NCBI GenBank assembly: GCA_025353165.1
Contig: JANXRE010000062.1
Location: forward strand, 1-61,328
From: Acidobacteriota bacterium
GTDB lineage: Bacteria; Acidobacteriota; Terriglobia; Bryobacterales; Bryobacteraceae
Length of the DNA: 61,328 bases
Reading direction: 5' to 3'
Positions 25,302-32,449 of this stretch are shown here, piece after piece. Position numbers and translations under genes: made by a program. Under the pieces are notes generated by a model. The model was not told the origin of the DNA. It did not search any database and was given only the letters and a program-made list of their open reading frames with translations. Positions within the stretch are counted from its first letter, which is position 1, and every line of letters starts with the position of its first letter.

Positions 25302-25511
25302 ATGAGCGAGGCCGAGGTCGTCATCGAGGAGGACCACCGGCCCATCGCGGTGCTGAAATCTTCGAAACCGGTGGGCCGCATGATCTCAGAGGTCGTCGCC
25401 GATCTGAAGGCGCGAGGTTCCAACGCGGTGATGGATGACGACTTTGCCCGCGACACCGAAGAAGGGATCAAGGAGCAACGCCAGCCATGGAATCCGCCGT
25501 CTTGGGTTTAG
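25302..25511 (+). pseudogene. Phd/YefM-like antitoxin, N-terminus lost
   Basis: 69 residues. AEVVIEEDHRPIAVLKSSKP matches the second half of a Phd/YefM-type DNA-binding domain, followed by the toxin-binding tail (RMISEVVADLKARGSN, DDFARDTEEGIKEQ, WNPPSWV). The first 20-25 residues expected in this family are missing, so the protein is probably nonfunctional as a repressor. It overlaps the toxin remnant by 25 nt, the usual coupling of such operons. Confidence 0.6.
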
Positions 25512-25591
25512 TCCTCGACTCCGCCGCCGATCGAGCGCGCAGGCTGCGATCCGAAGAAACCGCCGCGCAAGCCATCGAGAAACTAGACTAA
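25487..25591 (+). pseudogene. PIN-domain toxin remnant (VapC-like)
   Basis: An ATG at 25487 inside the antitoxin 3' end opens a frame of 34 residues, MESAVLGLVLDSAADRARRL and onward to TAA. The opening GLVLDS is the first beta strand and first acidic residue of a PIN ribonuclease. All later acidic residues are lost, so the toxin is dead. The antitoxin and toxin are both broken. Confidence 0.5.
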
Positions 25592-25621
25592 GACTAGCAG
25601 CCGCGGTGCAACTCTGTGCGT

Positions 25622-25720
25622 CGGAAAAATCGGGTACAGGCACGAGTTTCCGCCACGCCCCGTGTTGCGTTTTCAGTGGCTTGCGGACGGCGGAAATTCG
25701 AGCCAGTCCCCATTTTTCCG
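25622..25720. repeat. REP-like palindrome, type A, diverged copy
   Basis: The left arm CGGAAAAATCGGGTACAGGC plus ACGAGTTTCCGCC (25622-25654) is mirrored by GGCGGAAATTCGAGCCAG plus TCCCCATTTTTCCG (25689-25720). It shares the AAAAATggGGaCag arm tip and TTTTCCGCC base with the copy at 21882-21970. It lies between the toxin remnant and the 3' end of trxB. Confidence 0.7.
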
Positions 25721-25750
25721 GACCCGCCACTTGTGCCACGGCTGCTACGC

Positions 25751-26674
25751 TCAGTGGCCTTCCGCTTCCAGATACTTCTCCGCTTCGATCGCCGCCATGC
25801 AGCCGGCTCCCGCCGCCGTGATCGCTTGCCGGTACACGCGGTCCTGCACGTCGCCGGCGTGGAACACTCCGGACACGCTCGTCCTGGCGCCGCCGTGCGA
25901 TACCACGTAGCCGTCCGCATCCAGTTCGAGGTGGCCCGCCAAGGCCTTGGTGTTTGGGATGTGGCCGATCGCGACGAAGAAGCCGTCCACTTCGCGAAGC
26001 GTCTTCTCGCCGGTGACGACGTTCTTTAGCGTCACGCCGGTCACTACGCCCTTGTCCGGATCGTGCACGTCCTCCACCACCGTGTTGACGATCATCTCGA
26101 TTTTCGGGTTGTTCCGGATGCGGTCCAGCATGATCTTCGAGGCGCGGAACTGGTCGCGCCGGTGCACCAGTAAGACATGGGTGGCGAATCGCGTGAGGAA
26201 ATTGGCTTCCTCCATCGCCGTATCGCCGCCGCCGATCACCATCACCGGCCGGCCGCGATAGAAGAACCCGTCGCAGGTTGCGCAGGAACTGACGCCGTGC
26301 CCGATCAGTTTCTGTTCGTTCGGCAGGCCGATCCACCGCGCCGACGCGCCCGAGGCGACGATCACGGTGCGGGTCTCGTGCCAATCGCCGTCGATCGCGA
26401 CCCGGAACGGGCGCTTGGAAAAGTCCACCGCGGTCACCGAGCCGAGGATGTACTCCGCGCCGAAATTCTGGGCTTGGAGCTTCATGTTCTCCACTAGGTC
26501 TGGACCGTTGATTCCTTGCGGAAATCCCGGAAAGTTCTCGACCAGAGTGGTGAGGGAAAGCTGGCCACCTGGCTCGTGACCGGCCGCCACGACCGGCTTC
26601 AAGTTTGCGCGCGCGGCATAGACGGCGGCGGTATTTCCGGCGCATCCAGAGCCGATGATGATTACATTTCGCAT
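25751..26674 (-). CDS. trxB: Thioredoxin reductase
   Basis: 307 residues from the ATG at 26674 (MRNVIIIGSGCAGNTAAVYA); the ATG at 26707 would add 11 non-homologous residues. A flavoprotein passing electrons from NADPH to thioredoxin. The FAD motif GSGCAGNTAA is near the N-terminus, the redox-active pair is in SSCATCDGFF, the NADPH motif is VMVIGGGDTAMEEANFL, and the C-terminal FAD site is VFHAGDVQDRVYRQAITAAG. The length is standard. It is divergent from the Sua5-type gene. Confidence 0.93.
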   Translation of the reverse strand: MRNVIIIGSGCAGNTAAVYAARANLKPVVAAGHEPGGQLSLTTLVENFPGFPQGINGPDLVENMKLQAQNFGAEYILGSVTAVDFSKRPFRVAIDGDWHETRTVIVASGASARWIGLPNEQKLIGHGVSSCATCDGFFYRGRPVMVIGGGDTAMEEANFLTRFATHVLLVHRRDQFRASKIMLDRIRNNPKIEMIVNTVVEDVHDPDKGVVTGVTLKNVVTGEKTLREVDGFFVAIGHIPNTKALAGHLELDADGYVVSHGGARTSVSGVFHAGDVQDRVYRQAITAAGAGCMAAIEAEKYLEAEGH

Positions 26675-26741
26675 GGAGGGGGGAGGACCGACGGTCCAAT
26701 TTCTCATGCTAGCAGCCTCGCACGCGACAATGGGATCAGGG

Positions 26742-27662
26742 ATGCCCGCACGATTGACCGACCACGAACTGGCCCGCGCCGCACAATTGATCCGCGAGGG
26801 AAAACTCGTCGGGTTTCCGACCGAGACGGTCTACGGGCTCGGAGCGAATGCGCTCGATGCCCGAGCGGTACGGCGCATCTTCGAGGTCAAGGGCAGACCC
26901 GCGACCAGCCCCGTCATCGTGCACGTGAAATCGATCGAGATGGCCCGGCAACTCGCTCAGGCTTGGCCAGCCGAGGCGCAACGGTTGGCGGAAGAATACT
27001 GGCCCGGGCCCCTAACCCTGGTCGTGCCGAAACACCCGCGAGTGCCCGACGAAGTCACGGCGGGGCTGGATACGGTTGGAATCCGGATGCCCGCCCATCC
27101 CATCGCGCTGGCCCTGATCCGCGAGGCGGGACTGCCGATCGCGGCGCCGAGCGCGAATAAATTTGCGCGCCTGTCGCCGACCACGGCGCGGCACGTTCGG
27201 GAATCGTTCACGGAAGACGAAGTACCGCTGGTGCTCGACGGCGGCCCGACCGAGATCGGGATTGAATCCACGGTGGTATCGCTGGCCGGCCGCGCTCCGG
27301 TGCTGCTGCGCCCCGGCATGATCGCGTTTGAGAATATCGCGCGCGCGGCCGATCCGGGGAGCGAAGCCCATCCGTCCCCGGGCATGCACGAGCGTCATTA
27401 CGGCCCGCGCACTCGGATCCTGCTGGTCGACAGCGGGGCGGACTTTCCGGCGGGCCGCGGCGTTTACCTCTGGTGGAATCGAAGCGGCGGGACCGCGAAA
27501 CCCGTCCGCATGCCCGCGACCGCCCGGGAATACGCGGCCGTTCTATACCGCACGCTTCACGATCTGGACGCCGAGTCGTGGGACTGGATCGCGGTGGAGC
27601 GGGTTCCCGATTCCATCGAGTGGATGGGAATCCGGGACCGGCTGGATCGCGCGGCGCGCTGA
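26742..27662 (+). CDS. tsaC: Threonylcarbamoyl-AMP synthase, Sua5 type
   Basis: 306 residues from the ATG at 26742; in-frame ATGs at 26706 and 26730 are possible. The YrdC domain (AAQLIREGKLVGFPTETVYG, then RRIFEVKGRPATSPVIVHV, AAPSANKFARLSPTTARHV and GIESTVVSL) makes threonylcarbamoyl-AMP from threonine, bicarbonate and ATP for tRNA t6A37. A C-terminal Sua5 domain (RTRILLVDSGADFPAGRGVY) follows after a PSPGMHERHYGP linker. Full length for the Sua5 form. Confidence 0.9.
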   Translation: MPARLTDHELARAAQLIREGKLVGFPTETVYGLGANALDARAVRRIFEVKGRPATSPVIVHVKSIEMARQLAQAWPAEAQRLAEEYWPGPLTLVVPKHPRVPDEVTAGLDTVGIRMPAHPIALALIREAGLPIAAPSANKFARLSPTTARHVRESFTEDEVPLVLDGGPTEIGIESTVVSLAGRAPVLLRPGMIAFENIARAADPGSEAHPSPGMHERHYGPRTRILLVDSGADFPAGRGVYLWWNRSGGTAKPVRMPATAREYAAVLYRTLHDLDAESWDWIAVERVPDSIEWMGIRDRLDRAAR

Positions 27663-27682
27663 ACTATCCTGAAAGAAGAGCC

Positions 27683-27862
27683 ATGCCGATTTACGAATAT
27701 CGCTGCGACAAGTGCGGCAAGAAGTTCGAGAAGCTGCGTCGGATGGCGGATGCCGACCGGGAGATGGAGTGCCCGGACTGCCAGTCGAAGAAAGTCGCGC
27801 GAATGCAATCGGCGTTCGTGACCGCGGGATGCGGATCGGGCTCCGCGGGCCGTTTCACTTGA
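27683..27862 (+). CDS. FmdB-type zinc ribbon protein
   Basis: 59 residues. MPIYEYRCDKCGKKFEKLRR and CPDCQSKKVARMQSAF give two CxxC knuckles that bind one zinc, the signature of the FmdB regulatory-protein family. The molecular role of this family is not settled. It starts 20 bp after the Sua5-type gene and is probably in the same transcript. Confidence 0.85.
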   Translation: MPIYEYRCDKCGKKFEKLRRMADADREMECPDCQSKKVARMQSAFVTAGCGSGSAGRFT

Positions 27863-27956
27863 GCGCGCTGACTTCGCGCCGGTCGGCGCGGAATGTAAAT
27901 CCAGGTTCAACTGTCACGATCGCGAGTGTGAAGGCGCTATCGGCGACAATGTCCCC

Positions 27957-28393
27957 ATGATCGACACACCACACATCGTGCAGACCAAAGCCCAGCTCAA
28001 CGCCGTGATACCCCTCACCATTCCGCGGGACGAGATCCTGAATGCCATGGGTCCCGGCATCCGCGAAGTGATGGCCGCCATCGCCGCGCAAGGTATTGCC
28101 CTCCGCGGCACGTGTTCTCGCACCACTTGAGAATGGATCCGGCCATTTTCGATTTCGAGATCGGCGTGCCTGTGGCGAACCCCGTTTCCCCAGCCGGACG
28201 CGTGCGGCCGGGCTAGTTGCCCGCCACGGAGCTGGCACGGACCGTTTACCACGGCGACTACGATGGCCTCGGAGCCGCGTGGGGAGAGCCCTGCCCGAAT
28301 CTCTGGGAATGCTGCGTGGCGGGTCCGGAGTCGAGCGCCGATCCGACCGACTGGCGAACGGAACTCAACCAGTCGCTGGTTACTGCCGCCTGA
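27957..28393 (+). pseudogene. GyrI/AraC effector-binding-like pseudogene
   Basis: The ATG at 27957 starts MIDTPHIVQTKAQLNAVIPL and TIPRDEILNAMGPGIREVMA, typical of GyrI-like small-molecule-binding proteins. At about 28110 the frame shifts (restored as HHLRMDPAIFDFEIGVPVAN). An in-frame TAG interrupts at 28215-28217, before LPATELARTVYHGDYDGLGA. A gap of about 12-15 residues lies before NLWECCVAGPESSADPTDW. At least three lesions show it is not functional. Confidence 0.75.
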
Positions 28394-28918
28394 CTATCTC
28401 ATGATGCAGTGACGGACTTCCGAAGCGCGAATGGATGTGCCCGTGAACATGGGCCAGTGCAGGGTGCCCGACCAGAAACTCGGGGATCGCGCGGCTTCCA
28501 ACGTTGTTATCCAGCGATCTGAACGCGGGCGTATGTGTCACCAGAACGGTCCGTTCGTCCAGCAGCGGCGCGAGCCGGGGAAGATCGGCCGCGATTTCCT
28601 CATCCGTCTTCACGAACACGCCTCTGAGAAAAGGCGGCGTGTGCTGGCAGCCCGCGAAGTTGTACTCTCCGATTTCAATCCGCCGGCCGTACAGCGGCGT
28701 AATCCGCTCCTCTTCCAAGCCAAACGGATTGTGGTCGTCGTTGGCCACGATGTACAGCACCTGGGGCGGACGACTTGCGAAGTATGGCGGCAATCTTCAC
28801 GGCCTGCGCCTGCCTGCTTCCCAGTCGCCCTCGAAGAGGTCGCCGGCTAGGATGAAGGCGTCCACCGATCCTGTCAGTCCGACCAGCTATTCGTAGACCT
28901 CGAGCGCAGCTAAGCTTC
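28380..28918 (-). pseudogene. Metallophosphoesterase pseudogene
   Basis: On the minus strand, LVGLTGSVDAFILAGDLFEG (a GD metal motif) appears without an upstream N-terminus. A frameshift follows near 28810, then SAPGAV, VLYIVANDDHNPFGLEE (the GND motif as ANDDH) and LDERTVLVTHTPAF (THxP), ending with HVHGHIHSRFG (GHxH). The first metal-binding segment is missing and there is at least one frameshift and one stop. It lies between the GyrI pseudogene and the asparaginase gene, marking a decayed interval. Confidence 0.7.
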
Positions 28919-29983
28919 CAGCAAATGGGCGCAGGGTTCGTGCCGGCTCTCGCCGCCATCGTTCACCGCATAATTCGATCCCCGCCGCTTGCCGCCCCAT
29001 AGGGTGGCCGCGCCGTGAACGCCATCCATCCGCAGCGCATAGAAGTTGATATCAAACTTATCCAGCTTCGCCTTATCGTTGTTGTAATTCCGGGCGATCC
29101 GCTTCAACGCGTCCAGGCAGGCCTCGGTAGGCGGCATGCCGCGACGCATATTTTCCACGATCGTGTGCGCGCCGCAGACGCGAATGTTCTCCTCGCCGCG
29201 GCCCGTCGAGCCCGCAGCGCCGACGTCCTGATCGACGTACAACCCTGCGCCAATGATCGGTGAATCGCCGACGCGTCCCGGGATCTTCCAGGCCAGCCCG
29301 CTGGTGGTAGTCACTCCCGAGATCTCGCCCTTCGTATTCAGCCCGAGACAGTTGATGGTGCCGGTGGTGGGATGCACCGCCATTTCCCAAGCCCAGGCGA
29401 GCACCTCCTCCGATTCGCCCGGAAACCGGTGCTTCAGTTCCGCCGTCGGAGCCCACAAACCGGGGGCCCAATTGTTGTGCCCCGAAGCATCCTTCAAGGA
29501 TTGCTTCCAGACGCGCCAGGCCAGGCGCGATTTCGGCGTCAGCAGATCCTCTTCGGGGTAACCGAAGGTTTTGGCGAAACGGAGCGCCCCATCGCCGACG
29601 AGCATCACGTGATCCGTCTGTTCCATCACCAGCTTGGCGATGTTTGACGGCGTCTTGATCCCGCGGATGGAAGCCACTGAGCCGGCGCGGCGCGTCGGCC
29701 CATGCATGACGCTCGCATCCAGCTCGACGACGCCTTCTTCATTCGGCAGTCCGCCGTAACCGACCGAGGTATCCTCGGGATCGAGTTCCACGATATTCAC
29801 GCCCGCGACCACGGCATCCAGGGTATCGGAGCCGGCCGCGATCATCTGGTTGGCTTTCTTGCACGCGGCCAGACCGTTGGCGCTGGAAATTACGATGTTT
29901 TTTCGAAGGCTTTGGGCCAGTCCGGACCCGGCGGCGGCTGCCAATCCGGACGTGCCAGCGATCCACTCACGACGATTCATCAT
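28910..29983 (-). CDS. N4-(GlcNAc)-asparaginase, Ntn hydrolase
   Basis: 357 residues. A twin-arginine-like leader (MNRREWIAGTSGLAAAAGSG) is followed by the asparaginase-2/glycosylasparaginase fold: GGLPNEEGVVELDASVMHGP, GSVASIRGIKTPSNIAKLVM and LVGDGALRFAKTFGYPEED. Self-cleavage would occur before Thr in HPTTGTINCLGLN, which aligns with HDTIG of the human enzyme. The substrate site is SGLAWKIPGRVGDSPIIGAG. It removes the asparagine of glycoprotein linkages. The last codons overlap the metallophosphoesterase pseudogene. Confidence 0.85.
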   Translation of the reverse strand: MMNRREWIAGTSGLAAAAGSGLAQSLRKNIVISSANGLAACKKANQMIAAGSDTLDAVVAGVNIVELDPEDTSVGYGGLPNEEGVVELDASVMHGPTRRAGSVASIRGIKTPSNIAKLVMEQTDHVMLVGDGALRFAKTFGYPEEDLLTPKSRLAWRVWKQSLKDASGHNNWAPGLWAPTAELKHRFPGESEEVLAWAWEMAVHPTTGTINCLGLNTKGEISGVTTTSGLAWKIPGRVGDSPIIGAGLYVDQDVGAAGSTGRGEENIRVCGAHTIVENMRRGMPPTEACLDALKRIARNYNNDKAKLDKFDINFYALRMDGVHGAATLWGGKRRGSNYAVNDGGESRHEPCAHLLEA

Positions 29984-30012
29984 GGTGTGATCCCCGATCG
30001 TAGCACGCTACC

Positions 30013-30468
30013 ATGAGCACTGTGCCCGCGATCCGGATCCGCCGCGCCGTCCGCCGCGACATCAGCGCGATCCTAAGGATCGAAGATGCCTCCTTCCTGG
30101 CTGATGCCTGGCCGGAAGACCTGTTCCTTGAGTATCTAAACGCGCGCGCGGAACTCTTTCTGGTCGCCAAACTGGACGGCCGCATTGCGGGATACTCGAT
30201 CGCGTGCCTCAGGCCGTGGGGAGCGGAGATCGATTCGATCGCCGTCCATCCGCGCCACCGGCGCCGCGGCGTGGCGCAGCGGCTCATGACGCGCATGCTC
30301 TCCGCGCTGCGCCGACAGCGCGTGCCCGCCTGCTTCCTCACCGTGCGGCGGAGCAACCTCGACGCGATCGCGTTCTACCGCCGTTTCGGCTTTGTGCGAA
30401 CCAGGAACGCGCCCGGCTACTACGAAGATGGCGAAGACGGATGGCGCATGCGGAAGCGCCTCGTCTAA
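30013..30468 (+). CDS. rimI: RimI-type N-acetyltransferase
   Basis: 151 residues. IRIRRAVRRDISAILRIEDA and FLADAWPEDLFLEYL resemble the RimI opening. The acetyl-CoA loop is IDSIAVHPRHRRRGVAQRLM. The C-terminal motif is VRRSNLDAIAFYRRFGFVRT, followed by NAPGYYEDGEDGWRMRKRL, the Tyr-Tyr peptide-site region common in RimI. RimI acetylates the N-terminus of ribosomal protein S18. It heads a plus-strand run with aroA, 13 bp downstream. Confidence 0.75.
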   Translation: MSTVPAIRIRRAVRRDISAILRIEDASFLADAWPEDLFLEYLNARAELFLVAKLDGRIAGYSIACLRPWGAEIDSIAVHPRHRRRGVAQRLMTRMLSALRRQRVPACFLTVRRSNLDAIAFYRRFGFVRTRNAPGYYEDGEDGWRMRKRLV

Positions 30469-30481
30469 ACTGGGTAGTTCC

Positions 30482-31762
30482 ATGAATGAACTGATCTCTC
30501 CGGCGCGATCGATTCACGGCGCCGTGATGCTGCCAGGCGACAAGTCCATCTCGCACCGGTTCGCCATGCTGTCGGCGATTGCCGAAGGGACCAGCACGAT
30601 CCGTAATTACTCCGGTGGCGCGGATTGCCAGTCCACGCTGGGGTGCGTCGAGGCGCTCGGCGCGGTGGTGGAGCGCGACGGAAAAGACGTGACGGTTCGT
30701 GGGCGTGGGCTGGAGGGACTCCGGGCGCCGGCGGCGCGGCTGGATGCCGGCAATTCGGGATCGGCCATCCGCATGCTTTCGGGCATCCTCGCCGGGCAGA
30801 AGTTCATCAGCGAGATCGCGGGGGACGAGAGTCTCGCGCGACGCCCGATGGACCGCATCATGCAACCCCTCGCGGACATGGGCGCTCGCATCGAGGCTCG
30901 CGAAGGCCGCTTTCCGCCGCTGCGAATCGAAGGCCGCCCGCTTCACGCAATCGATTACACGCTGCCGGTGGCGAGTGCGCAAGTGAAGACCTGCGTTTTG
31001 TTCGCCGGGCTGTTCGCGGAAGGAACCACCATCGTCCGCGAACCGGTCCGCACGCGCGACCATACGGAGCTGGCGCTGCGGGAGTTCGGTGCGGATATCT
31101 CGGCGCGCAAGGGAGTGATCTCGGTCACGGGTCCCGCGCGTCTGGAGGCGCGGGAACTGGTCGTCCCCGGGGACCTCTCGGCGGCGGCGTTTTTCCTGGT
31201 CGCGGCTTTGCTGATTCCCGATTCGAATCTGGTGATCTCGGGAGTCGGGTTGAATCCAACCCGGTCTTCGCTGCTCGATTTTCTCGCCGGGATGGGAGCG
31301 AATGTCCGGGTCCTGGACGTCCGCCAGGAGTCGGGCGAACTGGTGGGCGACATCTCGGTGCGCTCCGGACCCGTCCGCGGCGGGGTGCTGGAAGGCGCGA
31401 TGACCGCGGCGCTGATTGACGAAGTGCCCGCGCTGGCGGTGCTCGGCGCGGTGACGGAGCATGGTATCGTTGTGCGCGATGCCTCGGAGCTGCGAGTGAA
31501 GGAAACCGACCGCATCGCGACTATCGCCGAGAACCTGGGCCGGATGGGCGTGCAAGTGGAAGCGTGCCCCGACGGGCTGCGGGTTCCCGGAGGCCAGCGG
31601 TTCCGGGCGGCGGAGCTCGATTCGTTCGGCGATCACCGAATCGCGATGGCCTTTTCGATCGCCGCGCTCGCCGCCGATGGCCCGTGCACGATTCGGAGCG
31701 CCGAAGCGGCCAGCGTTTCGTTTCCGGAGTTTTACAGCACGCTGCGGCAGATCGCGAGCTGA
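30482..31762 (+). CDS. aroA: EPSP synthase (3-phosphoshikimate 1-carboxyvinyltransferase)
   Basis: 426 residues from the ATG at 30482; the frame is open further upstream but only through rimI. It transfers the enolpyruvyl group of PEP to shikimate 3-phosphate in aromatic synthesis. LPGDKSISHRFAMLSAIAEG, the substrate motif DAGNSGSAIRMLSGILAG, RRPMDRIMQPLADMG, DEVPALAVLGAVTEH and LRVKETDRIATIAENLGRMG are all intact. It is followed 8 bp later by a small histidine-kinase-like gene. Confidence 0.95.
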   Translation: MNELISPARSIHGAVMLPGDKSISHRFAMLSAIAEGTSTIRNYSGGADCQSTLGCVEALGAVVERDGKDVTVRGRGLEGLRAPAARLDAGNSGSAIRMLSGILAGQKFISEIAGDESLARRPMDRIMQPLADMGARIEAREGRFPPLRIEGRPLHAIDYTLPVASAQVKTCVLFAGLFAEGTTIVREPVRTRDHTELALREFGADISARKGVISVTGPARLEARELVVPGDLSAAAFFLVAALLIPDSNLVISGVGLNPTRSSLLDFLAGMGANVRVLDVRQESGELVGDISVRSGPVRGGVLEGAMTAALIDEVPALAVLGAVTEHGIVVRDASELRVKETDRIATIAENLGRMGVQVEACPDGLRVPGGQRFRAAELDSFGDHRIAMAFSIAALAADGPCTIRSAEAASVSFPEFYSTLRQIAS

Positions 31763-31770
31763 CAATTAGG

Positions 31771-32442
31771 ATGGAGGAAGCAGCCAAACTCGACTTAACG
31801 CTCGCGGGATTTGTTCACGACCTGAACAACGTATTTCAGACGATTACGGAGGCGGCCGAGCTGATCTCCGAGGATCCGCGGTGGGAGCCGGTGGCGGCCG
31901 TCATCTTCCGCGGCGTGGAACAGGGCCGCCGGATTGTGGCCGGCATCGTGGAAGCGGAGCGCGAGACCGCGAATATCGACGAGGTGCTCGACAGCGCGAC
32001 GCACTTCGCCCAGGATTTCGTTCGCGCGGCGCGTTGCGCGCCCCTCACCGTCTCCAACATGCTACGCGCCGGCCTCAGCGTGATCACGCCGCCGGCGGCC
32101 ATGGAACGGGTGTTCATTAACCTGTTCATCAATTCGGCGCGCGCGGCGTCGGAGGCCGAGCGGGCCGAGTGCACGATTCGCGTCTCCGGTTGGGAGCAGG
32201 ATGGGCGGGTACAAATCCTGATCTCCGACAACGGGCCTGGGATCGATCCGGGTATCCTCTCAAAAATCTTCGCCCCGGGTTTTTCGACGAGCCTCGGGCG
32301 TTCGGGGCTGGGCCTGCATATCGTCGACACCATCATCCGCGAGAACAGCGGGCAGGTCTCGGCCGCAAATGGCGGCGCCGGCGGCGCGGAGTTCACCATC
32401 GTGCTGCCCTCGGCGACTCCACCCCCCCTGGCGGACGCGTAA
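31771..32442 (+). CDS. Minimal histidine kinase-like ATPase
   Basis: 223 residues from the ATG at 31771. It has only the kinase core: a phosphoacceptor-type helix (LAGFVHDLNNVFQTITEAAE, with a conserved H-D-L-N-N) and a GHKL ATPase (ERVFINLFINSARAASE, ISDNGPGIDPGILSKIFAPG, SLGRSGLGLHIVDTII). There is no transmembrane sensor, PAS domain or receiver, so it may act on a distant response regulator or be soluble. It lies between aroA and a GH57 gene with gaps of 8 and 7 bp. Confidence 0.8.
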   Translation: MEEAAKLDLTLAGFVHDLNNVFQTITEAAELISEDPRWEPVAAVIFRGVEQGRRIVAGIVEAERETANIDEVLDSATHFAQDFVRAARCAPLTVSNMLRAGLSVITPPAAMERVFINLFINSARAASEAERAECTIRVSGWEQDGRVQILISDNGPGIDPGILSKIFAPGFSTSLGRSGLGLHIVDTIIRENSGQVSAANGGAGGAEFTIVLPSATPPPLADA

Positions 32443-32449
32443 GACCCGA

